Part shown: positions 52,494-61,705 of the stretch, in pieces | Position numbering within the stretch: the stretch's first letter is position 1 | Layout: each line of letters begins with the position of its first letter | From: Streptomyces naganishii JCM 4654 | GTDB lineage: Bacteria > Actinomycetota > Actinomycetes > Streptomycetales > Streptomycetaceae | Assembly (NCBI RefSeq): GCF_014650575.1 | Contig: NZ_BMVF01000002.1 | Span: forward strand, 62,001 to 126,000 | Direction: 5' to 3' | Length of the DNA stretch: 64,000 nucleotides | Program-made: the position numbers and the translations under genes | Notes under the pieces: model-generated | Databases searched by the model: none | What the model was told of the DNA's origin: nothing | Seen by the model: the letters and a program-made list of their open reading frames with translations, nothing else

Positions 52494-54152
52494 TCAGAGC
52501 CGGGTGACGTCCAGCTCACCCTCGGCGTACTGCCTGCGCAGCACCTTCTTGTCGAACTTGCCCACGCTCGTCTTCGGGACCGCCTCGATGATCGTCCAGC
52601 GCTCCGGGAGCTGCCACTTGGCGATCTTCCCCTCCTCCAGCAGGAAGGTCCGCAGGGACGCGAAGTCGGCGGTGGCGCCCTCCTTCAGGACGACCGTGGC
52701 CAGCGGGCGCTCGCCCCACTTGTCGTCGGGTACGGCGACGACGGCGGCCTCGGCGACGTCCGGGTGGGACATCAGCGCGTTCTCCAGGTCGACCGAGGAG
52801 ATCCACTCGCCGCCCGACTTGATGACGTCCTTGGCCCGGTCGGTCAGGGTGAGGAAGCCGTCCGGGCTGATGGTGCCCACGTCACCGGTCTTCAGCCAGC
52901 CGTCCTCGCTGAACTTGTCGGCGGGGCGCAGCGGTTCGGCGTCGGGACCATTGTAGTAGGCGCCGGCGATCCACGGGCCGCGGACCTCCAGCTCGCCCGC
53001 CGACTCGCCGTCCCAGGGCAGGTGTTCGCCGCCGGGTCCGGTGAGGCGGGCCTCGACGCCGGCCGGGAAGCGGCCCTGGGTGAGCCGGTAGGCGAACTCC
53101 TCGTCGGTGCCGATCGCGGCGGCCGGCGGGCGGGCCACCGTGCCGAGCGGGGAGGTCTCCGTCATGCCCCAGGCGTGGCAGACCCGCATGCCGAGCTCGT
53201 CGAAGGCCCGCATGAGCGAGGGCGGGCAGGCCGAGCCGCCGATGGTCACCTGGGTGAGGGTGGAGACGTCACGCGGGCGGGCGGTCAGCTCGGTGAGCAG
53301 GCCCTGCCAGATGGTGGGGACGGCGGCGGCGTGGGTGGGCCTGATGCCCTCGATCATCTCGGCGAGCGGGGCGGGCTGCAGGAACCGGTCCGGCATCAGC
53401 ATGTTGACGCCGGTCATGAAGGTGGCGTGCGGCAGGCCCCAGGCGTTGACGTGGAACTGGGGCACCACGATCAGCGAGGTGTCCTGGTCGGTGAGGCCCA
53501 TGGACTGGGTCATGTTGACCTGCATGGAGTGCAGGTAGATCGAACGGTGGCTGTAGACCACGCCCTTGGGGTCGCCGGTGGTGCCGGAGGTGTAGCACAT
53601 GGCGGCGGCCCGGCGCTCGTCCAGCTCGGGCCAGTCGTACGCGGTCGGCTTGCCGGCGATCAGTTCCTCGTACTCGTGCACCCGCACGATGCCCGTGTCG
53701 GCGAGCAGCGAGCGGTCGCCGGGGCCGGTGACGACGATGTGCTCGACCGTCTTGAGGTGGGGCAGCAGCGGGGCGAGCAGGGGCAGCAGCGAGCCGTTGG
53801 CGATGATCACGCGGTCGGCGGCGTGGTTGACGATCCAGACCAGCTGCTCGGCGGGGAGGCGGAGGTTCAGGGTGTGCAGGACCGCGCCCATGGAGGGGAT
53901 CGCGAAGTACGCCTCGACGTGCTCGGCGTTGTTCCAGGCGAGGGTCGCCACGCGGTCGTCGTCGCGGATCCCCAGGTCCTCGCGCAGGGCGTGCGCCAGC
54001 TGGGCCGCGCGCTCGCCGACCTCGGCGAAGGAGCGGCGGTGCGGCTCGCCGTCCCCCGTCCAGGTGATCACCTGCGAGGACCCGTGGATCGTCGACCCGT
54101 GGGTCAGGATCCTCGAGATCAGCAGCGGTACGTCCTGCATGGTGCTCAGCAC
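52494..54152 (-). CDS. Fatty-acyl-CoA ligase
   Basis: The 552-residue AMP-forming ligase has the signature YTSGTTGDPKGVVYSHRS, the HAWGMTETSPLG motif and the C-terminal KTSVGKFDKKVLRR with the catalytic Lys. It resembles long-chain or medium-chain acyl-CoA synthetases. GTG 54152 is chosen because GGAGG lies 5 nt upstream; a frame opens earlier at 54173. The gene stands between the pseudo-kinase and the sigma factor genes without close operon partners. Confidence 0.93.
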   Translation of the reverse strand: MLSTMQDVPLLISRILTHGSTIHGSSQVITWTGDGEPHRRSFAEVGERAAQLAHALREDLGIRDDDRVATLAWNNAEHVEAYFAIPSMGAVLHTLNLRLPAEQLVWIVNHAADRVIIANGSLLPLLAPLLPHLKTVEHIVVTGPGDRSLLADTGIVRVHEYEELIAGKPTAYDWPELDERRAAAMCYTSGTTGDPKGVVYSHRSIYLHSMQVNMTQSMGLTDQDTSLIVVPQFHVNAWGLPHATFMTGVNMLMPDRFLQPAPLAEMIEGIRPTHAAAVPTIWQGLLTELTARPRDVSTLTQVTIGGSACPPSLMRAFDELGMRVCHAWGMTETSPLGTVARPPAAAIGTDEEFAYRLTQGRFPAGVEARLTGPGGEHLPWDGESAGELEVRGPWIAGAYYNGPDAEPLRPADKFSEDGWLKTGDVGTISPDGFLTLTDRAKDVIKSGGEWISSVDLENALMSHPDVAEAAVVAVPDDKWGERPLATVVLKEGATADFASLRTFLLEEGKIAKWQLPERWTIIEAVPKTSVGKFDKKVLRRQYAEGELDVTRL

Positions 54153-54298
54153 GGCGTCCTCCCGGGGCGGCATTGCCTACGCGGTAGTAAAGGTTGCGCT
54201 GATTCTGCGCACATACCGCGCGGTATGTCACTAGGGACGGCCGATCGATCACGTGACCTTCTGCACGGAGGGACCGGACGGACTGGAGGGGGCGTGCC

Positions 54299-54880
54299 TC
54301 ACGCGGCTGCAGGCTCGGGGTTCAGCTCGGGGTTCAGCTCGGGGTCCTCGCGCAGCTTGCCGAGCGCGCGGGAGACCGCCGACTTCACCGTGCCCACCGA
54401 AACGCCGAGCACCTCGGCCGTCTGCGCCTCGGAGAGGTCCTCGTAATACCTGAGGACGACCATGGCCCGCTGCCGCGCCGGCAGCTTCATGATCGCCCGC
54501 CACATGGCGTCGCGCAGGGCCTGCCGCTCCGCCGGGTCGGCCGCGTCCGGAACGGGCTCCGGCTCGGGCAGTTCCTCGCAGGTGAACTCGTCGACCTTGC
54601 GCTTGCGCCACTGCGACGTTCGGGTGTTGAGCAGCGCGCGGCGGACGTAGCCGTCGAGCGCCCGGTGGTCCTCGATCCGCTCCCACGCGACGTACGTCTT
54701 GGTGAGCGCGGTCTGCAGCAGGTCCTCCGCGTCGCTCGGGTTCGCGGTGAGCGACCGGGCGGTGCGCAGCAGCACCGGCCGGCGGGCCCGTACGTACGAG
54801 GCGAACGACGGATACGCCAGGGTCTGCGCCGCCCCCGGTACGGCGGCGGTCGACGCGCTGGTGCAGACGGGTGTGGTCAT
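54299..54880 (-). CDS. SigE-family ECF-type sigma factor
   Basis: The 193-residue sigma factor shows region 2 (RTARSLTANPSDAEDLLQTA, VAWERIEDHRALDGYVRRAL) and region 4 (DLSEAQTAEVLGVSVGTVKS). It matches the actinobacterial SigE-like ECF group. A repeated ELNPELNPE ends the protein. No anti-sigma gene is adjacent. Its regulon is unknown. Confidence 0.9.
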   Translation of the reverse strand: MTTPVCTSASTAAVPGAAQTLAYPSFASYVRARRPVLLRTARSLTANPSDAEDLLQTALTKTYVAWERIEDHRALDGYVRRALLNTRTSQWRKRKVDEFTCEELPEPEPVPDAADPAERQALRDAMWRAIMKLPARQRAMVVLRYYEDLSEAQTAEVLGVSVGTVKSAVSRALGKLREDPELNPELNPEPAAA

Positions 54881-55107
54881 GGCTCCACGCTAGGAGCGGT
54901 GCCCGCCCGGCGGATCGGCCGCAGGTCCCGAAGCGGAGTCCGCCTCAGGTTGTAGGGGTGGGGCCTGCCGCACCTCCTGAAGGTGGACGGACGAGGAGTA
55001 CGGCCTGCGGGTTATCCCTGGGGTGGTGCGGGAGGGGCGCCCCTGGTGGTCCGAAAGGGACACCCCCGGGTGGCCCGCCTGGGTGGTGCGGGGCGGGGGC
55101 CTGCGGC

Positions 55108-56268
55108 TCAGGCGCCGGTCGTGAGGATCAGGCCGGAGGTGGGCACGCCGGTCCCCGCCGTCACCAGGGTCCGGGCCGCCCCCGGCACCTGGTTGACGGC
55201 GGTGCCGCGCAGTTGCCGTACGGCCTCCGCGATGCCGTTCATGCCGTGCAGGTACGCCTCTCCCAGCTGCCCTCCGTGCGTGTTCAGCGGCAGCCGTCCC
55301 GCCGCCACGAAGTCCGCCGCCTCGCCCCTGCCGCAGAACCCGAACTCCTCCAGCTGGGTCAGCACGAACGGCGTGAAGTGGTCGTAGAGGATCGCGACGT
55401 CCACGTCGGCCGGCCCGAGCCCGGACGTGCGCCACAGCCGGCGCGCGACGACGGCGGACTCGGGCAGTCCGGTCAGGTCGTCGCGGTAGAAGCTGGTCAT
55501 CTGCTCCTGCGCGCGCCCCGCGCCCTGCGCCGCGGCGGTCACGACGGCGGGCGGGTGCCGCAGGTCGCGGGCCCGCTCGACGGAGGTCACGACGAGCGCC
55601 TGGCCGCCGTCCGTCTCCTGGCAGCAGTCCAGCAGCCGCAGCGGCTCGACGATGGGCCGCGAGGCCGCGTGGTCGGCGAGCGTGATGGGACGGCCGTGGA
55701 AGTACGCCGCCGGGTTGGCCGCCGCGTACCGCCGCCCGGCCACCGCCACCTGCCCGAACGCCTCGGGCGTGAGCCCGTACGCGTGCAGGTAGCGCTGCGC
55801 GGCCATGGCCACCCAGGACGCGGGCGTGAGCAGCCCGAACGGCAGCACCCAGCCGAGCGCGGCGCCCTCCGCCGAGGGCTCCCGGCGCTGCACCCCGGAG
55901 CCGAAGCGGCGGCCCGAGCGCTCGTTGAACGCGCGGTAGCAGACCACGACCTCGGCCACGCCCGCCGCGACGGCGAGCGCCGCCTGCTGCACGGTCGCGC
56001 AGGCCGCGCCGCCGCCGTAGTGGATCCGCGAGAAGAAGGACAGCTCCCCCGTCCCGCACGCCTGGGCGACGGTGATCTCCGGGCTGGTGTCCATGGTGAA
56101 CGTGACCATCCCGTCCACGTCACCGGGCGCGAGACCGGCGTCGTCGAGCGCCGCCCGCACCGCCTCGACCGCCAGCCGCAGCTCGCTGCGGCCGGAGTCC
56201 TTGGAGAACTCGGTCGCCCCGATGCCCACGATCGCGGCCCGGCCTCCGAGGCCGTCCCCGGCGCTCAT
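55108..56268 (-). CDS. Lipid-transfer protein / thiolase-like acyl transferase
   Basis: The 386-residue protein of the SCPx/Ltp thiolase group begins RAAIVGIGATEFSKDSGRSE and has YGGGAACATVQQAALAVAAG, where the Cys lies at the thiolase active-site region, and a C-terminal NTHGGQLGEAYLHGMNGI. Such proteins act as thiolases or side-chain aldolases in steroid and lipid catabolism, usually with an OB-fold partner. Its start overlaps the MaoC stop by 4 bases. It is the third gene of a three-gene operon. Confidence 0.88.
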   Translation of the reverse strand: MSAGDGLGGRAAIVGIGATEFSKDSGRSELRLAVEAVRAALDDAGLAPGDVDGMVTFTMDTSPEITVAQACGTGELSFFSRIHYGGGAACATVQQAALAVAAGVAEVVVCYRAFNERSGRRFGSGVQRREPSAEGAALGWVLPFGLLTPASWVAMAAQRYLHAYGLTPEAFGQVAVAGRRYAAANPAAYFHGRPITLADHAASRPIVEPLRLLDCCQETDGGQALVVTSVERARDLRHPPAVVTAAAQGAGRAQEQMTSFYRDDLTGLPESAVVARRLWRTSGLGPADVDVAILYDHFTPFVLTQLEEFGFCGRGEAADFVAAGRLPLNTHGGQLGEAYLHGMNGIAEAVRQLRGTAVNQVPGAARTLVTAGTGVPTSGLILTTGA

Positions 56269-56738
56269 GAACCTGAGCCCGAGGGGGGAGCCGGGGTGGC
56301 CGGGGGAACCGGGGCGCCGGCCGGGGGAGCCGGGGCGACGGTGAGGGTGACCGTGCCGGTCACGTGCGTGCCGAGGCGGTTCTCGCCGCGCACGCCGATC
56401 CGTACGGTGTCGCCGTCCACCTCCGTCACCGTCCCGGAGAGGACCATCGTGTCGCCCGGGTAGTTGGGCACCCCCAGCCGTATCGCCACCCGGCGGAGCA
56501 CGGCGGCCGGGCCGAAGTGGTCGGTGATGTAGCGGCCGACCAGGCCGTTGGTGGTGAGGATGTTCATGAACACGTCCGGAGAGCCCTTGGCGCGCGCCAG
56601 CTCCGGATCGTGGTGCACGTCCTGGTAGTCCCGCGAGGCGATGGCGCCGGCCACGATCAGCGTGCGGGTGACGGGGACGGTGAGAGGCGGCAGCTCGGCC
56701 CCCACCTCAAGGACCGGGTCCTGCGACGCGCCGGTCAT
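56265..56738 (-). CDS. MaoC-family dehydratase
   Basis: The 157-residue hot-dog protein shows the catalytic pattern SRDYQDVHHDPELARAKGSP (Asp/His hydratase dyad) and NILTTNGLVGRYITDHFG. It would hydrate an enoyl-CoA. The Pro/Ala-rich tail is not conserved. Start and stop overlap both neighbours by 4 bases. Confidence 0.9.
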   Translation of the reverse strand: MTGASQDPVLEVGAELPPLTVPVTRTLIVAGAIASRDYQDVHHDPELARAKGSPDVFMNILTTNGLVGRYITDHFGPAAVLRRVAIRLGVPNYPGDTMVLSGTVTEVDGDTVRIGVRGENRLGTHVTGTVTLTVAPAPPAGAPVPPATPAPPSGSGS

Positions 56739-57697
56739 GATCCCTCCCGGGCTCGGAAGACGGGCAGTACGAAGGGACCGTCACCGTCACCCTCGTCACC
56801 GGCGTCCGTCCCGTACCGCCGGAACTCGGCCTCGACCGGCATGCCGATCCGGACCTTGTCGTACGGCACTCCGACCACGTTGCCCACCATCCGCACCCCT
56901 TCCGCGAGTTCGACGAGGGCGACCGCGTAGGGAGGGTCGAAGGCCGGGAAGGGCGGGTGGTGCATGACGACGTACGAGAAGACCGTGCCCCCGCCGCCCG
57001 CCTCGACGGTGTCCCACTCCAGGCAGCCGCAGGCGTTGCAGCCGGGCAGCCAGGGGTGGCGCAGGGTGCCGCAGCCGGTGCAGCGCTGGATCAGCAGGCG
57101 GCCCCGCGCGACGCCCTCCCAGAAACCGGCGTTGTCCCGGTTGACGACGGGACGCGGGCGGCGGTGTTTCGGGGTGTTCTCCCGGCTTTTCCCGGCGGTG
57201 GGCGCGTACTTGAGGATGCGGAAGCGGTGGGTCCCGGCGAGTTCCGTGCCGACGCGGACGTCGGTGCGGGTGGTGACGAAGTAGCCGGTGCCGAGCCTGG
57301 TGGTCTTGCGGTCCGAGACCGACTCGATCACCGTGTCGAAGGTCACGACGTCTCCGGGTCGCAGCGGACGTGCGTACTCCTGCTCGCAGTCGGTGGCGAC
57401 GACCGAGGTGCAGCCGGCGGCGTCGAGGAGGGCGAGCAGCTCGCCGAAGGCCTCGGTGCGGCCGGGCGGACCGGCCTGTCCGGCGAGGCCCGCCATCGTC
57501 CAGGCCTGGAGCATGGTGGGCGGGGCGATGGCGCCGGGTCCCGTGTACGCCGGGCAGGTGTCGCCCATGGCCTCGCACCAGTGCCGGATCATCGGTGCGT
57601 TCACGGGGTCCTTGCCCACCCCGGCGACGGCGGCCGCGCGCCCCTCGAACTCCTTGAGCCGGGCGCCCAGTTCGCCCTCTTGCCGCTCGCTCAGCAT
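56735..57697 (-). CDS. MaoC-like/OB-fold fusion protein
   Basis: The 320-residue protein has an N-terminal hot-dog MaoC-like domain (VGKDPVNAPMIRHWCEAMGD) and a C-terminal rubredoxin-like zinc ribbon plus OB fold (LIQRCTGCGTLRHPWLPGCN, FPAFDPPYAVALVELAEG). This fusion is typical of steroid and acyl-CoA catabolic operons, where it binds and stabilises the Ltp-type thiolase. ATG 57697 is chosen; GTG 57724 is in frame. A palindrome lies directly ahead of the ATG. First of three coupled genes. Confidence 0.88.
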   Translation of the reverse strand: MLSERQEGELGARLKEFEGRAAAVAGVGKDPVNAPMIRHWCEAMGDTCPAYTGPGAIAPPTMLQAWTMAGLAGQAGPPGRTEAFGELLALLDAAGCTSVVATDCEQEYARPLRPGDVVTFDTVIESVSDRKTTRLGTGYFVTTRTDVRVGTELAGTHRFRILKYAPTAGKSRENTPKHRRPRPVVNRDNAGFWEGVARGRLLIQRCTGCGTLRHPWLPGCNACGCLEWDTVEAGGGGTVFSYVVMHHPPFPAFDPPYAVALVELAEGVRMVGNVVGVPYDKVRIGMPVEAEFRRYGTDAGDEGDGDGPFVLPVFRAREGS

Positions 57698-57699
57698 TT

Positions 57700-57732
57700 T
57701 CTGACTGTCCGTCAGATAGCGCACTGTGTCAA
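57700..57732 (-). promoter_or_regulatory. Operator and possible promoter of the MaoC/Ltp operon
   Basis: TCTGAC-N5-GTCAGA (57700-57716) is a perfect 6-bp inverted repeat placed just before ATG 57697. A TTGACA hexamer lies at 57727-57732 on the minus strand. This suits a TetR-type repressor, inferred only from form and place. Confidence 0.6.
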
Positions 57733-57873
57733 GGTCACCGACCCGGCCGGGACGGACGCCCGCGCGGCGGCGCCGAAGCACCGCCGCGCGGAGTGTGAAG
57801 CATCCCCACAAGCACACCCGTGAGGGTGTTCAGGCCGGGCGGGTCCCCAGATGTCCCGCCGGCCCGTCCCGGC

Positions 57874-58185
57874 TCACCACAGGCGGGTGAAGCGGACGGC
57901 GACGTTCTCGTTGCCCTGCTGGACGGCCGTGAACGCGGAGCCGTTGACCTGGGCGCTGTTGCTCTGGTTCGACGCGCCGGAGCCGACCGCCTGCTGCTGC
58001 GTGGTGGACGAGTTGCCGCTGTTGTCGCGGCCGACCCCGCTGCCCGCGACGCTCGCGGCGCCCGCGTTCGATCCGCTGCCCGCGATGGCGCCATTGTCCG
58101 CGGCCGCGATCCCGGTGAACAGGGCGGCGGCGAGCGGGACCGCCGTGACGGCGGCGAGAACGCGAGCGGTACGGATGCCTGCCAT
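57874..58185 (-). CDS. Small secreted Asn/Ser/Gly-rich protein
   Basis: The 103-residue protein has a signal peptide (ARVLAAVTAVPLAAALFTGI ending AAA) and a Gly/Ser/Asn/Gln-rich mature part (SGNSSTTQQQAVGSGASNQS). ATG 58185 follows GGAGGA. It has no recognised domain. It resembles small surface or chaplin-like secreted proteins in bias only; the hydrophobic chaplin pattern and cysteines are absent. Confidence 0.75.
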   Translation of the reverse strand: MAGIRTARVLAAVTAVPLAAALFTGIAAADNGAIAGSGSNAGAASVAGSGVGRDNSGNSSTTQQQAVGSGASNQSNSAQVNGSAFTAVQQGNENVAVRFTRLW

Positions 58186-58569
58186 GTGGCTCCTCCATGG
58201 AGAGGTGACGGTGATGGTGGTGGTGAACTGCGTGAAGTACGGCTCTGACCGGGGCGGTTGACCGGATGCCGACCGCCCGGACGGTTTCTCGCGACGTCGC
58301 AGGAACAGGGTTGCCCAGCGCGCTCCGCGGAACCACTCCACCTCCCCCGATTCGCACGCAAGCGTGAGAAGAAGCCGATAAACCTCGTCGCCTGCCAATC
58401 CCCTCCGCACCCCACCCCCGCCCCCCGGACAGGGCGACCGAGGCCCGTACCCCCCAAGCGCGGAACCGTTCCGCCGCGCGGACCGCCCGACGCACGCCGC
58501 ACGCCCATCCCCGGGCGTGCCGCACCCCACCCTCTTCCCATATTCGAACGCGTATACGAACATGGCCCC
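58186..58569. other. 384-bp divergent intergenic region
   Basis: This separates the small secreted protein and the primase/polymerase. It should hold both promoters. Nothing else stands out; the stretch just before 58570 is A/T-richer than its surroundings. Confidence 0.5.
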
Positions 58570-59451
58570 ATGGCCACCATCGACCGGCAGGCCACGACGC
58601 TGGCCCTCGCACACGCGCTGTCAGCCGCCGAACGCGGCCTGGCCGTCATCCCCCTGTCCCGGACGAAGCTCCCGGCCCTGCGCTCACCCCACCGCGACGC
58701 ACCGTCGGCACAGCCGGCCGCCCCGCCCTGCCACGGCGAGTGCGGCCGCTTCGGCCACGGTGTGTACGACGCCTCCACCGACCCCGCCCGCATCCGGGAA
58801 CTGTTCGCCGCCGCCCCCTGGTCCACCGGCTACGGCATCGCCTGCGGGCTGCCACCGCACCACCTCATCGGCGTGGACCTGGACGTCAAGACGGGCACGG
58901 ACGCCTCGGTGGCCCTGCGCGAACTGGCCCTGCGCCACCTGTTCACGATCCCCGCCACGGTCGTCGTGCTGACCCCGAGCGGCGGCCGCCACCTGTGGCT
59001 GACCGGCCCGCCGGACGTCGTGGTGCCCAACTCGGCCGGCCGTCTGGCTCCGGGCATCGACATCCGCGGGGCGGGCGGCTACCTCGTCGGCCCCGGCTCC
59101 CGCACCGACCAGGGCGTGTACGCCGCCGCCCCCGGCACCGCCCATCTCCCGCCCGCGCCCTGCCCACCGGCCCTGCTGCGCCTGCTGCTCCCTCCGCCGC
59201 GCGCCCCGCACCAGCCCGTGCCGCCCTCCTCGGGACGGCACGGTCAGGGTTTGGTGCAGTTCGTGCTCGCGGCCCACCAGGGCCAGCGCAACACCCGCCT
59301 GTTCTGGGCCGCCTGCCGCGCCTACGAGAACGGGATGGGCCCCGCGCTGGTGGCCCCCCTCGTGGACGCCGCCGTCAGCACCGGCCTCACCGAACGCGAG
59401 GCCCGCGCCACCGTCGCCTCGGCGGCCCGCCTGACCGGGTACCGGGCGTGA
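58570..59451 (+). CDS. Bifunctional DNA primase/polymerase domain protein
   Basis: The 293-residue protein belongs to the Prim-Pol (D5-like N-terminal) group: RGLAVIPLSRTKLPALRSPH, IACGLPPHHLIGVDLDVKTG (metal Asp pair), SGGRHLWLTG and RGAGGYLVGPGSR. Such genes are common singletons in Streptomyces and also in mobile elements. No helicase domain is attached. The ATG at 58570 matches the family start. Confidence 0.9.
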   Translation: MATIDRQATTLALAHALSAAERGLAVIPLSRTKLPALRSPHRDAPSAQPAAPPCHGECGRFGHGVYDASTDPARIRELFAAAPWSTGYGIACGLPPHHLIGVDLDVKTGTDASVALRELALRHLFTIPATVVVLTPSGGRHLWLTGPPDVVVPNSAGRLAPGIDIRGAGGYLVGPGSRTDQGVYAAAPGTAHLPPAPCPPALLRLLLPPPRAPHQPVPPSSGRHGQGLVQFVLAAHQGQRNTRLFWAACRAYENGMGPALVAPLVDAAVSTGLTEREARATVASAARLTGYRA

Positions 59452-59986
59452 GAAACCCAGGGGGCGCGACGGAACGCCGTGCGAGGGTGCGGGGCATGTC
59501 GCCGACCCACGTGACCCTCTCCAACGGCCACTCGCCCGGCCTTACCGGGCCGCGGTCCCCGCTCCACTGAGCGGCGACATCAGCGTCGGGCAAAGCGGCC
59601 GGATTCGATCGGAACATGCTCAACCAGGTGCTGGCCGTTGAGCAGCCGCGAGCACGGCTGGGAGTCAGCGTTCGTGCGCGTGGAGGAGCCTCGCCGCGAG
59701 CCGCTTCGGCGACAGCGGCGGCATGGCCGGCGCCGATGCCACCGCCGTATGCGAAGGCGACGCCGTGGCAGTGCGGGCCGGCCTCTGCGCCGCTCCCTCG
59801 GCACCGGTGGCCGGCGTCGCCGACGAGGCGCACCCGGCAAGCACACCGGCGGACGCCAGGGTGATTCGGCGCAACCGTGATCCACCCGGAGGGGTGCGTG
59901 TGCGAGCACCCCGAAACGGGCCACCGAGCAGTTGAAACCCGTATAAGGTCCCCTCTGCACCAGTTCGATTCCAAGGGGGGGTCCCT
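59452..59986. other. Mostly non-coding stretch with lipoprotein relic
   Basis: Apart from the lipoprotein fragment (59665-59874) I see no gene. Two other frames on the minus strand continue the fragment's sequence out of frame, which suggests decay by frameshift. Confidence 0.5.
59665..59874 (-). pseudogene. Lipoprotein fragment
   Basis: The TTG at 59874 (GGTGG 7 nt upstream) opens MRRITLASAGVLAGCASSAT, a lipoprotein signal with lipobox LAGC. It runs through a Thr/Ala/Pro-rich part to LSPKRLAARLLHAHER and stops. Streptomyces lipoproteins with this LLxARLL start are usually much longer, so this looks truncated. Low confidence that it is expressed. Confidence 0.4.
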
Positions 59987-60256
59987 TTGCGTGCTCGTTT
60001 CGCCGTCGCATCAGCGGCGATAGCCATGGCCGGCGTCTTCTTCAGCGCACCGACCGCGTCCGCGGTGACGCTGCCGTCCACCAACACCGCCCATCACTGC
60101 GTCCGCCACACCACGGGCGTCTGTGGCTGGACGCACCACCAGAGGCCCAAGGACAAGTACGAGACCGCGAAGTGCGTGGATGCCACGCTGTCCTACTCGC
60201 GGCACTCGCAGGGCACCTGCTCCCACCACCACGGCGTCCGCTACTGGTTCAAGTAG
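59987..60256 (+). CDS. Secreted DUF3761-type protein
   Basis: A TTG start gives an 89-residue product with signal peptide (ARFAVASAAIAMAGVFFSAP, ASA cleavage) and a His/Cys-rich mature domain. DATLSYSRHSQGTCSHHHGV and the final RYW match DUF3761, a short domain of secreted proteins of unknown role. The run GGGGGG 6-11 nt upstream could act as ribosome-binding site. Confidence 0.8.
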   Translation: MRARFAVASAAIAMAGVFFSAPTASAVTLPSTNTAHHCVRHTTGVCGWTHHQRPKDKYETAKCVDATLSYSRHSQGTCSHHHGVRYWFK

Positions 60257-60375
60257 ACCCGGCGGGCGGCACTCAGCACACCGGCCTCTGACCGTCCCGC
60301 ACGGTCGGAGGCCGTCCCGCTGCTCACAGCGCGGAGGCGGTGGACGGCCCCCGGTCGAGCGAACATCCCCGGTAG

Positions 60376-60867
60376 TCACGAGGCCAGATCGTGGTACATG
60401 ACGTGGAGGCCGACCGGACCCAGCGCCGGATGCCGGAACGCGCCGGGAACGGTGCCGATCAGGGAGAACCCGAGACGCTCGTACAGCTTGACCGCCGGTG
60501 CGTTGGAGGCCGCCACGGCGTTGAACTGCACGCCGGCGAATCCGCTGCTCCGCGCCCAGTCCAGCAGATACTCGCCCAACGCCTGGCCGACACCCCGACC
60601 GCGTGCCTCTGGCGCGACCATGAAGTTGCCGCTGGCGATGTGCGAACCCGGGCCCGGTCGGTTGGCGTACATGTTGGAGGTGCCGAGTACACGCTGGTCC
60701 TCCACGGCCACTACGACTCGCCCTGGCGGCGGTACCACCCACAAGTCGTGCGCCTGCGCCTCGGTTTGCATCGGGTCGTAGCAGAAGGTGTCCCCTTTGC
60801 GGATGATCTGCTCGACGATCGGCCAGACCTGCGGCCAATCGGACTCCTCGAACGCTCGGATCTCCAT
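60376..60867 (-). CDS. GNAT-family N-acetyltransferase
   Basis: The 163-residue acetyltransferase has the acetyl-CoA-binding motif VAPEARGRGVGQALGEYLLD and the C-terminal LYERLGFSLIGTVPGAF. It starts at ATG 60867 with MEIRAFEESDWPQVWPIVEQ, the pattern of phosphinothricin/amino-acid acetyltransferase-like proteins. The substrate is unknown. Confidence 0.92.
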   Translation of the reverse strand: MEIRAFEESDWPQVWPIVEQIIRKGDTFCYDPMQTEAQAHDLWVVPPPGRVVVAVEDQRVLGTSNMYANRPGPGSHIASGNFMVAPEARGRGVGQALGEYLLDWARSSGFAGVQFNAVAASNAPAVKLYERLGFSLIGTVPGAFRHPALGPVGLHVMYHDLAS

Positions 60868-61048
60868 CCGCGTGAGGCTAACCAACGGTGATCGGCCCTC
60901 CCACCGGTTTTCCCCGGCGCCGGCACGGCCGGCCGACCTGCCCATGGGCGGCGGAGGCCGGCCCCTGTCCGGCCCCCATCCGGGCGCGATGCCTGCCCGG
61001 CGTCCTGGCAAACGAACGGCCCCCGACCATCAGCTCTGGTCAAGGGCC

Positions 61049-61276
61049 GTTCCTCTGCTTTGAGCTGCACTGACGTCACGCGCGGCCTGGTTCTTCAGCA
61101 TGTTGGCCCACACATGGCCCACGGGTGCCCCGCGGGACTCGAACCTGCGGCCAACCGCTCAGAAGATGCGGGCACACCGTGGTGAGGCGGACCGGTGGCC
61201 GAGCGCCGCCGCTGTGCCGGATCGCTGAACGCTGCTGCCGTCCACCGTCGTTGCCGTCAGCCCTGCCGTCACTGCC
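61049..61276. repeat. Direct repeat, copy 1 (about 228 bp)
   Basis: By eye about 94% identical to 63094-63319, in the same orientation. It contains a T-arm-like stretch (GGACTCGAACC) with a TTCGAGT loop on the minus strand. It has no gene. The two copies flank the DUF4190 gene and part of an IS110 relic. Confidence 0.85.
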
Positions 61277-61640
61277 ATCAGGCACGCGGTGTGCAGTCCA
61301 GACGATTCGAACGATCGGGCGGGAACAGCACAGCCGCAGGAGCAGGCACAGCAGGGCGTCCCGTTGGGGCCGTCGCGGATGATGCTGGTCGCGCGGAAGG
61401 TAGAAGACTCCGCGCAGGCTGCGGCGGTAGCGCTTGGATCGGTGCAGGTTGCCGGTGCGGCGGCCGGTATCGCCGTGGGACGGGGACCAGTCCGGCGGCT
61501 GAGGCGAGGTGGCCGGCGTCGGTGCAGGCGGTGAGGTCGCCCGCGGCGACGACGGACTCGGCTCCGAGGAGAGGCCCGTGCGGGCAGTGACTCGATGATC
61601 TCGGCAGTCATAACGATCGGGTGAATAACAGCGGAGCGAG
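61277..61640 (-). mobile_element. IS110-family transposase relic
   Basis: The minus strand reads GDTGRRTGNLHRSKRYRRSL followed by RGVFYL, the C-terminal signature of IS110-type DEDD transposases (usual form DSGRRTGNLHRPKRY). Frames break before and after this block, the rest of the gene is missing, and no ends or inverted repeats are visible, so it is a fragment. Confidence 0.7.
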
Positions 61641-61705
61641 GCAACCACACAGCAGCTCTACAAGTCACACACCCGCAAGCCACAGCGCAAGTCCCAGGGG
61701 GGACC

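Noticed and set aside
57874..58185. Chaplin-type hydrophobin
   Set aside because: The mature part lacks the hydrophobic chaplin pattern and the paired cysteines.
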